Shown: positions 1 through 7,995, counted from the stretch's first letter. The stretch is DNA of 27,542 nt from DATGKK01 sp035294725 (GCA_035294725.1 DATGKK010000111.1:1-27542); one strand, 5' to 3'. The notes: generated from the letters alone by a model not told the origin. Numbers and translations are program-made.

Positions 1-60
1 GCGAGCTCCTCCGCTCAGCCGGTCGTCACGCCCGCTGTAGTCGAGATAGCCATCGCTCAT
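1..60 (-). CDS. 5' end of an unidentified gene running off the left edge
   Basis: An ATG on the minus strand at 60 opens a frame with no stop to the window edge (20 codons, starting MSDGYLDYSG). A good ribosome binding site (AGGGAGA) lies about eight bases upstream of the start, at roughly 66-74. The visible peptide is too short to assign to a family. It is read in the same direction as the small membrane protein gene at 265-642 and the RHS fragments, so it may belong to the same accessory region. The 204 bases between 61 and 264 hold no other gene that I can see. Confidence 0.45.
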   Translation of the reverse strand, partial: MSDGYLDYSGRDDRLSGGAR

Positions 61-264
61 CGCCGTCTCCCTTTCGCCAGAGTCTTAGTGGCGTGATCTT
101 GATCTCCGCAAGGCAGATGTCATCGTTCCCGACTTTCCACGCCTCGTTCCATCCTCCCCCCGGGCGTCAGGAAACGCATACCTGGCAATGGCTGCCGCGA
201 TCATCGATCGGCTGTCCATAGCCGAAGTCTCCGATTGCAAAGCAGCAATCTCTGAACAAGCGAG

Positions 265-642
265 CTAAGGCCACCAAATAATGCAGAGCCAGATCACCAC
301 CGACGCGACCAAGTTCAGGGCGGCCGGTGCCAACAGGTAAGTGGCAAGCTTTCTGAGTGAGTCCCAGGTCGTGCTGTGCGTCGCAAGCACCTTCGTTGCC
401 GCGAGCATACATACACTTAGAGTTGAAATGAGCCCAAGCAGTGCGAGGCCCGCCAGCCACCACAAGTGCCACCCCTGGGCTCCGACAACCACGGCGCCTT
501 TTTCTTCAAGAAGTAGGCCGTATACAATCGCTAATGCTTCTGCGAGAACGACCGTCGGCGTCAAGGTTCTGACAAAGAATCGCAAGAGTTGCCTAGCCGA
601 GGAAACCATATGGTGCTCCGGATCCGACCATAAGTGCCACAT
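265..642 (-). CDS. small three-helix membrane protein, unknown function
   Basis: A 125-residue protein with three probable membrane segments: around residues 28-46, 58-85 and 101-124, the last ending in a Trp-rich tail (IIWWP). A perfect AGGAGG lies 11 bases before the ATG at 642. A second ATG at 609 has GGAG six bases upstream, so a 114-residue product is equally possible. I do not recognise the family. It lies just downstream of the 3' part of a decayed RHS gene on the same strand. That is where RHS loci often carry an immunity gene, so an immunity-like role is possible but is only inference from position. Its lower GC than the core genes suggests transferred DNA. Confidence 0.55.
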   Translation of the reverse strand: MWHLWSDPEHHMVSSARQLLRFFVRTLTPTVVLAEALAIVYGLLLEEKGAVVVGAQGWHLWWLAGLALLGLISTLSVCMLAATKVLATHSTTWDSLRKLATYLLAPAALNLVASVVIWLCIIWWP

Positions 643-766
643 CTTTTGGCTTGCCTCCTAGATCTTTGGCTAGATGCTGAGCTTGTTGGTACCACCATAA
701 GGATGCCTTAGCCACGGCGAGTTACGTCGAGTTCCCAGCAGCTCATCTCTCTGTAGGCAGGCAAAG

Positions 767-1313
767 TTATCTAACTCTCGATTCGTACCGGGTGGCAAGA
801 GGACCGGCACAACGAAGTAGAGCTGCCGGTAATCGGCCGGAAACGTCTCGTTTCGGATTGTTGCAACCATCGGAATCGGTGGTTGTGTCGTAAAGCCGAC
901 CACAGGGGCCCGGCGCCCTCGTAGTCTTCTGGTCCGAGGCGTTACCGTAGGCGTCATAGTAGTAGACGGTCGTCACGGCGCTCGTCTGGTAGGGGACCGA
1001 GCCGCTCGAAGGGTTGGATGGTGCGTAGGTCAGGACCAGCATGCCTGCCCGCTCGTGTTGTAGGCGAAGGTGAGGGTGTTGCCCGCCCAGTCTGTGAGCG
1101 ACGTCGGCTCATCCTCGCTGTTGTAGGCGTACGCGACGACGCCGGTCCCTGAGCCAGGCGACGAGCAGGTGTCGCCGGCGACCTTCGGGTAGCTCAAACA
1201 GGCGAGGTTGCCGGAGGCGTCGTATGAGTAGGTGCCGGTCGTCGTCGCGCTCGAAGTGGTGTCGACTGGGAGCTGAAGTGCCCGGACAAGTCGTAGCCGT
1301 AGGTCGTGATCAC
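767..1313 (-). pseudogene. RHS/YD-repeat protein, C-terminal-side remnant
   Basis: Read on the minus strand, this stretch encodes YD-type repeats (TYSYDASGNLACLSYP, AYNSEDEPTSLTDWAGNTL, YYYDAYGNASDQ) typical of RHS/wall-associated repeat proteins, which form a secreted or surface shell around a toxic C-terminal tip. The repeats are spread over more than one frame: YGYDLSGHFSS near 1290-1310 is out of frame with TYSYDASGN, and a further shift near 1040 separates QACWS-stop from VLTYAPSNPSSG. The gene is therefore broken. Similarity begins abruptly near 1313, beside a transposase remnant. Sequence from about 670 to 850 could be a degenerate tip, but I cannot identify a toxin domain. It is probably the continuation of the RHS part at 2205-3118. 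Confidence 0.6.
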
Positions 1314-1890
1314 CTCCGAACCGCTTCACGTCGACCCGGAGCTGCTCGAGGTCGTCGAGATGCCGGCCCGGATGGTGCTGGTCAGGCGGCTTCAGACACC
1401 CACGAAAGCGTCACAGGACCCCATCAAAGGCCCGCTCCAGCCTCCCGAGCTCGCAGAGCTGGCCGAACTGATGGACGACATCGAGGCATTCGTGACCACC
1501 CTCGATCACCTGCCCGAGCACCTCCGCCCCCGCACCGGGTGGTGGCCGAGGGTCCGGGATCAACCGGAACGAGTGTCCGAGATCACTGGATTGCTCATCA
1601 TGTCCATGCCGCTCATCGCCGCCTTCCGGGCGCTTGACGACTCGCTGGCCCACGCGAGCCGTTCCAAGCTCGCACCGTTCGTGAAGCTGGCCCGGACGAT
1701 CCGCCACTACCGAGCCTCCATCGAGGCGACGCTCGAGTAGTAGTTGACGAACGGCATCTCCGAGTCCAACATCGCCGCCATCGGCCGGATCCGATCCGCC
1801 GCCCGCGGCTTCCACGACCCCGAAAACTTCATCACGATGATCATGCTGCACAGAGCCGGCATCGCTCCGTCACTACCGTGGGCCGGTTGA
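1313..1890 (+). pseudogene. ISL3-like transposase, C-terminal remnant with tandem stops
   Basis: An open frame of about 144 codons ends at two consecutive TAG codons (1738-1743). The same frame then continues to a TGA at 1888-1890 with the strongly transposase-like C-terminus TNGISESNIAAIGRIR and AARGFHDPENFITMIMLH. In ISL3-type (DDE) transposases an N-G-x-x-E-x-N motif near this point supplies the catalytic glutamate, here the E of GISESN. The remnant lacks the N-terminal zinc-finger and HTH part and most of the catalytic core, so it cannot be active. It sits inside the RHS gene on the opposite strand and is most simply read as the residue of an insertion. No terminal inverted repeats were identified. 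The family assignment rests on motif memory, not alignment. Confidence 0.6.
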
Positions 1891-1913
1891 CCCACGAATC
1901 CGGCAGAAGAACC

Positions 1914-2204
1914 CTAAATAAGTACCATCAGAGGTAGATCTGGCTGCACACCACCGTCCACAATCCGACCGTGACGAACAAAATGCTCACACCGACAAGC
2001 ACCCACGAGGGAAACGTTCATGTTCGTCACCGCTTGGAGACGCTGAACGACACGACGACGCAGTGACAGAAGAACTATTCCTAGGAAGACAGACGTGCCC
2101 CCGACGGATTCGAGGGCGAATATCTCGGGGGTCGTGATCTGATCGCCGGCGCCTACGGCAATCGCCGCCAGAATGAGTACTGGAGCCACTGCCGCAACGG
2201 CACT
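1914..2204 (-). CDS. fragment of a two-helix membrane protein fused to the RHS frame
   Basis: A minus-strand frame opening inside the RHS repeats at 2318 leaves RHS similarity near 2205. From there it reads a different protein with two probable membrane segments (AVAAVAPVLILAAIAVGAG and SVFLGIVLLSLRR) and a soluble tail ending at 1914. It has no start codon or ribosome binding site of its own at the junction. It is therefore either a 5'-truncated gene or a displaced short C-terminal tip of the RHS gene. The local composition is less GC-rich than the flanking RHS repeats. No family was recognised and it shows no obvious similarity to the membrane protein at 265-642. Confidence 0.3.
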   Translation of the reverse strand, partial: SAVAAVAPVLILAAIAVGAGDQITTPEIFALESVGGTSVFLGIVLLSLRRRVVQRLQAVTNMNVSLVGACRCEHFVRHGRIVDGGVQPDLPLMVLI

Positions 2205-3118
2205 CTGACCAGCAGACGTTGCCGTCGCCGTCGTAGGCCGTCGTCGTGGTGTTCCCGCTCGGGTCGGTCGTCGAGATCTCGTTGCCGTCGGCGTCGTAGG
2301 CCGTCGTCGTGACCTCACCGGAGGTCGGCGGCGAGGAGCACGAGCCGCTCTCGCTAGTTGTCGAGACAGCCGTCCAGCAGACCTGCCCGTCGGCGTTGTA
2401 GCCGGTCGAGGTCACCTCGCCGCTCGGGGCGGTTTGGCTCACCACGTTGCCGTCGCCGTCGTAGGTGGTCGTGGTCGTGCCGACGGTCTCGTTCGAACAG
2501 CTCGTGCCGCCCGTCACCGATGTCGTGCTCGGCGACATGGCATATCCCATCGGGTCGGTCTTCTCGAGCACCTCGTCGAAGCGGTTGTAGAGGTACGAGG
2601 TGGTGTTCCCATCGGGTCGGTCTCCTCGAGGACGTTGCCGTTCGAGTCGTAGGTGTCGAGCGTCTCGTTGCCGTCCCCGTCGATGCTGATGGCCGGCAGC
2701 CAGGTGAAGGGGTCGGCGACCGAGTAGGTCGTCGCCGAGCGCTCGGGGGTGGAGCTGCCGGCCCGCTCGTAGCCCTTCGTCTCGTTGACGAGGAGCCCGT
2801 CGGCATAGGCGTCGATTGTGGTGTTGCCGTTCGGGGCACCGGCGGCCTCGTTCGGGTCGGTGACGATGACCGCCCCGCTCCCTGAGTCCGGCTCCCAGGC
2901 GGTCCAGGTGAAGCTCCAGGTGGGCGAGCAGGTCCCGCTCCCGCCCGAGCACGACCACGGCTCTTGTGGGTCGGTGACCGAGCTCACGCGGTTCGAGCTC
3001 AGGTAGGCGATCTGAGTGGCATCGGCGGGCAGCTTGGCGCCCGAGTTGATCGGCGACCACCAGCTCGTCATGAGCGAGCCGCCCGTCGCGTAGGCGAAGG
3101 CCCACGTGACCGCGTCGA
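2205..3118 (-). pseudogene. RHS/YD-repeat protein, N-terminal-side remnant with frameshift
   Basis: The minus strand encodes consecutive YD repeats: DTYDSNGNVLEETDP, SYLYNRFDEVLEKTDP, TTYDGDGNVVSQTAPSG, TGYNADGQVCW, TTAYDADGNEISTTDPSG and TTAYDGDGNVCWS. Such repeats build the hollow shell of RHS and teneurin-like proteins. Frame continuity breaks near 2600-2606: the upstream frame runs into PMGTPPRTS, whereas a one-base shift gives DGNTTSYLYNRF and continues cleanly. The 5' end is missing, because RHS similarity starts near 3113 (DAVTWAFAYATGG), where an integrase remnant on the other strand takes over. The left end stops at the CWS of a repeat near 2205. This is a pseudogene with both ends cut. 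Confidence 0.7.
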
Positions 3119-3795
3119 TCGAAGAGGTGCACGCGCTCGCTGACGCCACCTAGGAGCGCTACCGCCTGCTCGTCCTTCTCGCAGCGTACGGCGGGCTCAG
3201 GCTCGGCGAGCTGCTCGCCCTCAGGCGCGACCGTCTCGACCTCAACCGTGGCCCCGTGAGCGTCATCGAGTCCCAGCACGAGCGCGCCGATCGGAGCATC
3301 ATCGTCGGTCCGCCGAAGACGGACGCCGGTCGGCGCGTGGTTGCGCTGCCTCCACACCTTCTACCGGTCGTCGCCGGCCACCTCGAGCGCTTCGTCGCTC
3401 CCCAAGCCGATGCCTTGGTGTTCACCGGCGAGAAGGGCGGTTGGCTGCGCCGCCCTGTCTGGAACGCCAAGTGGCGCAAGATCAGGGCTCAGGTCGGCTT
3501 GCCCGACCTTCGCTTTCACGACCTGCGACACACAGGCAACACGCTCGCCGCTCGCACTGGCGCCTCAACCCGCGAGCTCATGAACCGCCTCGGTCACGCT
3601 TCACCGCAGGCGGCGCTCCGCTACCAGCACGCGACACTCGATCGGGACGTGGAGATCGCCGTGTCGTTGTCGGAGCTCGCAGAGCGTCAGGGTCTGGCTC
3701 AGTTGCGGACCCAGGCGAACGACAGCGGATGTGCCATGGGCGCTAGACAAGACCAACGGCGACAGCTCCGAAACCGCTGCCATCCAGGGCCTTTG
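3118..3795 (+). pseudogene. tyrosine recombinase/phage integrase, N-terminally truncated
   Basis: This is the catalytic domain of a phage-type tyrosine recombinase. The visible catalytic set is complete: Arg in GGLRLGE (3199), Lys in PPKTDAGRR, His and Arg in FHDLRHT (3517 and 3526), His in LGHAS (3595) and the Tyr nucleophile in ALRYQHA (3622). The core-binding N-terminal domain is missing, because sequence before about 3118 is RHS. An in-frame TAG at 3151-3153 interrupts the preserved stretch EEVHALADAT-stop-ERYRLLVLLA. A GTG at 3256 could restart a catalytic-only protein lacking the first Arg. The open frame formally continues to 4044, through the tRNA gene and into the permease 3' end. 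That is not credible coding, so the native stop appears lost. Position beside the tRNA fits an integration module. Confidence 0.7.
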
Positions 3796-3799
3796 CGAG

Positions 3800-3870
3800 A
3801 GCGGGCGACGAGAATCGAACTCGCGTCCTCAGCTTGGGAAGCTGATGTTCTGCCTCTGAACTACGCCCGC
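3800..3870 (-). tRNA. tRNA-Gly(CCC)
   Basis: The minus strand from 3870 to 3800 folds into a complete cloverleaf. The acceptor stem is GCGGGCG/CGCCCGC with discriminator U, the D stem GTTC/GAAC and the anticodon stem TCAGC/GCTGA. The loop TTCCCAA gives anticodon CCC, and the T arm is GCGAG-TTCGAAT-CTCGT. CCA is not encoded. The U discriminator and anticodon both indicate glycine (GGG codons). The 3' end faces the integrase remnant, so the T-arm/acceptor part is the likely former attachment site, retained intact after integration. Confidence 0.93.
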
Positions 3871-3886
3871 GACACTGGCAAGGCTA

Positions 3887-3926
3887 GCCGACGCCCCGGA
3901 CCACCGTTCTGGTCCGGGGCGTCGGC
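3887..3926 (-). terminator. perfect 17-bp hairpin downstream of the APC permease
   Basis: Bases 3887-3903 and 3910-3926 are exact reverse complements (17 bp, GC-rich) around the six-base loop CCGTTC. The element lies 30 bases after the stop of the minus-strand permease gene and 16 bases before the 5' end of the tRNA-Gly gene, so it probably ends permease transcription before the tRNA. There is no U-tract on the minus-strand exit side, so efficiency as an intrinsic terminator is uncertain. High-GC actinobacteria often use such U-poor hairpins. Confidence 0.65.
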
Positions 3927-3955
3927 CATGCCACTGCTGACCGAGGCTCGATGCT

Positions 3956-5902
3956 TCAGGCGACCGTCGCGCCGTCCGTGCCGGGCGTCGGGCGGCTCGG
4001 GTCGGGCACCGTGTTCAGCGTGCCCATCGCCATCTCTCGCTTGAGCTCGGCGAGCTCATCGGTCTCGAAGCCGCTCACGACCGACCAACCGAAGGCGATG
4101 AGACCGATCCCCGCCGCGATGAGGTCTGCCCACGGGAAGTGAACCGTCGGGTTGGCGGCGTTCACGCCGTAGTCACCGTAGTAGGAGAGGAGGAACAGCG
4201 CGAGCACGAGGAAGATGAACCACCACGAGCGCTCGATGTGGATCCGACCCTCCGCGGTTGAGAGCAGCCAGGTCGCCATCGTCACCAGCACGATGGCTGC
4301 CGCGAACGCGACGTAGTACGTCCCGAACGTCCACGAACCGGGAACCGGGAGCACCTTCGCGGCTCGAAGCACGAATCCTCCTCTGGCTCCGATGTACACC
4401 CAGGCCAGGAGGAAGGTGAGGCCGAGCGTCAAGCCCTGACCTGGTGACATCCAGCCGCGCGCCGGCGCGTAGTACCAGAGGTAGATCGGCACTGCCAGGA
4501 ACACCGCCGTGAAGACCGACACGAGCGTCGAGAACCCGCTCCAATAGACCACCTCGACGGCTGCGATGAAACCGAGGGCAGTGAGCACCCACATCGCCGG
4601 CAGCTGGACGGGACGGCGCCACTCGGGTGCCAGCCGTCGGAGCACTGCGACCCCGGACCCACCCATCAGATAGGTGAGCACCGTCGCTGAGGTGATGAAT
4701 CCGACCAGTCCGTACCAGCTGGGCTCACGGATGAAAAAGAGCCCGCCGACGACGAAGGAGGCGATCAGCGACGGCCAGGGAATGCCGAACCTGTTGATCT
4801 TCTGCAGACCCGGAGGGAACAGGCGCTGCACGGACAGACCGTAGAGCGTCCGCACCGAGGTGCCCATGTACACGTACCCGGTCCCCGCTGGCGAGATCAC
4901 GGCGTCCCAGATCAGCAGGGCGGCGAAACCTGCCAGCACGCCAATCCCCGCCGCGTGGAGCTCCTGGTAGAAGGGGCCGGTAGCCCAACGGCTCGTGTTG
5001 ATGACTCCCCAATCGCCAACCTTGACTCCCATGCTCCCCCACCTGATCGCCCCAGTGAAGGCGACCTGCAGCAGCGAGTAAAGGACAATCGCGATCAGCA
5101 CCGAGGTGATGAGGGCTCGGGGCACGTCCTTTTGGGGATTCCGTGCCTCGCCTGCGTACTCCAGCGCCTGCCGGAACCCGAGGTAAGAGAAGACGATCCC
5201 TGTCGTGGCCACCGCCTCGAAGATCGGAGCCTTTCCGAGAGGGGTGAAGCCACCGACCGCGGACCCGAAGTTGGAGCCCCGGAAGGCGAAGAAGACGAAG
5301 ATGAACGTGAGCGTGGGGATGACCAGCTTCCACAGCACGACGAGCCGGTTCACCTCGGAAAGCAGGCGGATCCCGACGAAGTTGAGGAAGAAGAAGAAGA
5401 TCATGAACCCGAACGCCAGCATGACGCCCTTCGGCCAGGCGAGGATCGTGCTGCCAGGCGGGATAAGGCCGATGTCCGGGAACTTGGACGACAGGTAGGT
5501 GACCGATGCTTCCGCCTCAATGGCCGGCACGGAAACGGCCGAGAGGAGATAGGCCCAGCCGAGCAGCATCCCCGTGTAACTGCCGTGCGTGAGCTGCGGG
5601 TACCGAGACAGCGCACCGGTACGGGGCAGCATCGCAGACATCTCCATGTAGGTGAAGGCAATGAACAGCACGCAGATGCCGCCGATGATCCACGAGACAA
5701 CCGAGGCCGGGCCGGCCACGTTGTCGGCGCTCAGCACGGCGAAGAGCCAGCCCGAGCCGATGATGCCACCGAGCGACAGGGCCGTGAGCTGCGTGTAGCC
5801 CATCGGCTTCTTGAGCTTCTCGTCGGATGCCTCAAAACCGACCAAGTCGCTACTCACTGGTGGTGCCGCAGCAACGGGTGCCCGCTCACGTGCGACTGCC
5901 AT
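3956..5902 (-). CDS. APC-superfamily amino acid permease
   Basis: A 648-residue integral membrane transporter of the amino acid-polyamine-organocation superfamily, presumably moving an amino acid with a proton across the cytoplasmic membrane. The glycine-rich first-helix signature GGIIGSGWLFA lies near residue 40. The conserved intracellular stretch EYAGEARNPQKDVPRA lies at about the middle, and roughly 12-14 hydrophobic helices follow along the length. It is longer than the usual 450-550 residues because of extra C-terminal helices and a soluble tail (SGFETDELAELKREM). The start at 5902 is chosen because GAGGAGGTGTGAG precedes it directly. The frame is open to 5971, but that part contains a likely promoter. 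The aspartate/proton symporter subgroup (YveA-like) is possible; substrate cannot be told. It appears monocistronic. Confidence 0.85.
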   Translation of the reverse strand: MAVARERAPVAAAPPVSSDLVGFEASDEKLKKPMGYTQLTALSLGGIIGSGWLFAVLSADNVAGPASVVSWIIGGICVLFIAFTYMEMSAMLPRTGALSRYPQLTHGSYTGMLLGWAYLLSAVSVPAIEAEASVTYLSSKFPDIGLIPPGSTILAWPKGVMLAFGFMIFFFFLNFVGIRLLSEVNRLVVLWKLVIPTLTFIFVFFAFRGSNFGSAVGGFTPLGKAPIFEAVATTGIVFSYLGFRQALEYAGEARNPQKDVPRALITSVLIAIVLYSLLQVAFTGAIRWGSMGVKVGDWGVINTSRWATGPFYQELHAAGIGVLAGFAALLIWDAVISPAGTGYVYMGTSVRTLYGLSVQRLFPPGLQKINRFGIPWPSLIASFVVGGLFFIREPSWYGLVGFITSATVLTYLMGGSGVAVLRRLAPEWRRPVQLPAMWVLTALGFIAAVEVVYWSGFSTLVSVFTAVFLAVPIYLWYYAPARGWMSPGQGLTLGLTFLLAWVYIGARGGFVLRAAKVLPVPGSWTFGTYYVAFAAAIVLVTMATWLLSTAEGRIHIERSWWFIFLVLALFLLSYYGDYGVNAANPTVHFPWADLIAAGIGLIAFGWSVVSGFETDELAELKREMAMGTLNTVPDPSRPTPGTDGATVA

Positions 5903-5938
5903 CTCACACCTCCTCGAGGCCCCCTGGGGTTTGTTGCG

Positions 5939-5967
5939 ATTGTTCCAGAGGGTCGACCGCGTAGCAA
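5939..5967 (-). promoter_or_regulatory. candidate sigma-70-type promoter of the permease
   Basis: On the minus strand TTGCTA (5967-5962) and AACAAT (5944-5939) are separated by 17 bases, each matching four of six positions of the -35/-10 consensus. Transcription would start near 5932, about 30 bases before the ribosome binding site and ATG at 5902. This supports the shorter start for the permease. It is a visual match only. Confidence 0.35.
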
Positions 5968-6051
5968 GCATGTCCGGTCGGCCGGTTCAGGTGATCACAG
6001 GCACTGGACGGCGCCGTCATCCACGCAGCAGCGGCCCGGCAGGGCCCGACC

Positions 6052-7995
6052 TCAGCCGAACGCGTTCGGAGGCGGTGCCCCTGTCGGGCCGGAGGGGACC
6101 GGCTCGAGGCTCTCTTGTCCCTCGAATTGGGTCCGGTAGAGCTCTGCATAGACCCCCCCTTGTGCGAGTAGCTCCTCGTGCGAGCCCTCCTCCACCACCC
6201 GGCCCGCCTCGACGACGAGGATCCTGTCGGCGTCCCGCACGGTGGACAGCCGGTGCGCGATGACGATCGACGTCCGGCCCGCGAGCGCGGTGGCGAGCGC
6301 CTGCTGGACCGCAGCCTCTGACTCCGAGTCGAGATGCGCCGTCGCCTCGTCGAGGACGACCACCTGCGGCGCCTTCAGCAGGAGGCGCGCGATCGCGATC
6401 CGCTGCTTCTCACCGCCGGAGAGGCGGTAGCCGCGGTCGCCCACCACCGTGTCGAGCCCGTCGGGCAGCGACTCCACGAGCGGGCGGATCTGGGCGGCGC
6501 CGAGGACGGCCCAGAGCTCGTCCTCCGTGGCCCCGGGCTTGGCGTAGAGCAGGTTCTCCCGGATCGTCTCGTGGAACAGGTGAGCGTCCTGGGTGACGAC
6601 GCCGACGGTCCGGCGGAGCGACGCGAGCGTCGCGTCGCGCACGTCGACCCCATTGATGCGCACGGCGCCGCTGCGAACGTCGTAGAGCCGCGGCACAAGG
6701 TGCGAGATGGTCGTCTTGCCGGCCCCGGACGGCCCGACGAGGGCCACCATCTCCCCGGGAGCGGCGCGGAAGGACACGTCGAAGAGGACCTGCTGGGTGG
6801 GTGCCTGGTCGAGGACGGCCACGCTCTCGAGGGAGGCGAGGGAGACCTCCTCCGCCGTCGGGTAGGAGAAGCTCACCCGGTCGAACACGACCTCCGCCGG
6901 CCCGGGCGGGATGTCAACGGCTCCCGGCCGCTCGTCGATCATCGGTACGAGGTCGAGCACCTCGAAGACCCGGTCGAACGAGACGAGCGCCGTCATGACG
7001 TCCACCTGAACGTTCGAGAGGGCAGTGAGCGGCCCATAGAGCCGGTTGAGGTAGGCGGTGAGTGCCACGAGGGTGCCGACGAGCAGCACCCCGCGGGCCG
7101 CCTCCGCGCCGCCCCAGCCGTAGACGATCGCCGTGGCGAGCGACGCAGTGAGCAAGAGCGCCGCCATGAAGACCGCCCCGTACATCGACGTCGTGACGCC
7201 GATGTCGCGAACCCGGCCCGCGCGGCGGTCGAAGACCCGCGTCTCGGTTGCCGCGTCGCCGAACAGCTTCACCAGCAACGCTCCTGACACGTTGAACCGC
7301 TCGTTCATCGTGTTGTTCATCTCGGCGTTGAGCGAATAGCTCTCCCGAGTGAGATCCGCGAGCCGGCGGCCGACAAAGCGCGCCGGCACGAGGAAGATCG
7401 GGAGCAGCCCGAGCGAGACGAGCGTGATCTGCCACGAGAGCAGGAACATCGCCCCGAGGGTCACCGCCACGCTCACGGCGTTCCCGATGACGGACTGGAA
7501 GGTGTCGGTGAAGGCCTGCTGGGCACCGAGGACGTCGTTGTTCAGGCGGGAGACGAGGGCGCCGGTCTGGGTCCGGGTGAAAAAGGAGAGCGGCATACGG
7601 GACACGTGAGCGAAGACTTGGCTGCGCATGTCAAAGATCAGGCCCTCACCCACCCTCGCCGAGATCCAGCGCTGGACGAGCGAGAGCCCCGCACTCGCGA
7701 TCGCGAGGATCCCAACCACGACCGCGAGCACGACCACGAGGCCCACGCGGCGGTGGCCGATCCCATCGTCGATGATGGCCCGAAGTATGAGCGGGTTGGC
7801 GGCCGTGACGACCGCGCTCACCACGATGAGCACGAGGAACAGCGCGAGCTGCCACCGGTAGGGTCGGGCGAACGCCGCGACCCGCTTCACGATCCCCTTC
7901 GGGAGCTGCTGGCGAAGGACGCTGCTGTCGCGGCGGAACGAGCGCATCACGCCCCACCCCGAGGCGCTCGCCCCTCCCATCATCCTCATGCCCAT
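6052..7995 (-). CDS. ABC exporter half-transporter (fused membrane and ATPase domains)
   Basis: A 647-residue type IV ABC exporter half-transporter, likely a homodimer or one half of a heterodimer in the cytoplasmic membrane. The N-terminal six-helix domain (about 40-340) includes the coupling segment LSFFTRTQTGALVSRLNND. The ATPase domain has Walker A GPSGAGKT at 421-428, signature LSGGEKQR at about 525, Walker B VVVLDEATAHLD and the switch His in IVIAHRLSTV. All catalytic positions look intact. The start at 7995 has only a weak upstream GAGGCGAG, and Met17 (MRSFRRD) is an alternative. There is no adjacent second half-transporter gene, so a homodimer is more likely. Substrate is unknown: lipid, peptide and drug exporters share this architecture. 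Confidence 0.9.
   Translation of the reverse strand: MGMRMMGGASASGWGVMRSFRRDSSVLRQQLPKGIVKRVAAFARPYRWQLALFLVLIVVSAVVTAANPLILRAIIDDGIGHRRVGLVVVLAVVVGILAIASAGLSLVQRWISARVGEGLIFDMRSQVFAHVSRMPLSFFTRTQTGALVSRLNNDVLGAQQAFTDTFQSVIGNAVSVAVTLGAMFLLSWQITLVSLGLLPIFLVPARFVGRRLADLTRESYSLNAEMNNTMNERFNVSGALLVKLFGDAATETRVFDRRAGRVRDIGVTTSMYGAVFMAALLLTASLATAIVYGWGGAEAARGVLLVGTLVALTAYLNRLYGPLTALSNVQVDVMTALVSFDRVFEVLDLVPMIDERPGAVDIPPGPAEVVFDRVSFSYPTAEEVSLASLESVAVLDQAPTQQVLFDVSFRAAPGEMVALVGPSGAGKTTISHLVPRLYDVRSGAVRINGVDVRDATLASLRRTVGVVTQDAHLFHETIRENLLYAKPGATEDELWAVLGAAQIRPLVESLPDGLDTVVGDRGYRLSGGEKQRIAIARLLLKAPQVVVLDEATAHLDSESEAAVQQALATALAGRTSIVIAHRLSTVRDADRILVVEAGRVVEEGSHEELLAQGGVYAELYRTQFEGQESLEPVPSGPTGAPPPNAFG

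Noticed and set aside
1224..1637. 137-codon plus-strand frame overlapping the transposase remnant
   Set aside because: Arg/Pro-rich shadow; the 1313-1890 frame carries the transposase motifs.
2209..2330. Short repeated units (gtcgccgtcgtagg-like) that could be read as a tandem DNA or CRISPR-like repeat
   Set aside because: They are codon-level repeats of the YDxDGN protein motif in the RHS gene, irregular in length and without spacers.
1987..3357. 456-codon minus-strand frame spanning the integrase and RHS regions
   Set aside because: Only its middle-to-left part encodes YD repeats. The first half is the antisense shadow of the integrase, so it is not a single gene.
4955..6139. 394-codon plus-strand frame antisense to the permease
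   Set aside because: Charged, low-complexity shadow. The opposite strand encodes a recognisable APC permease with a good ribosome binding site.
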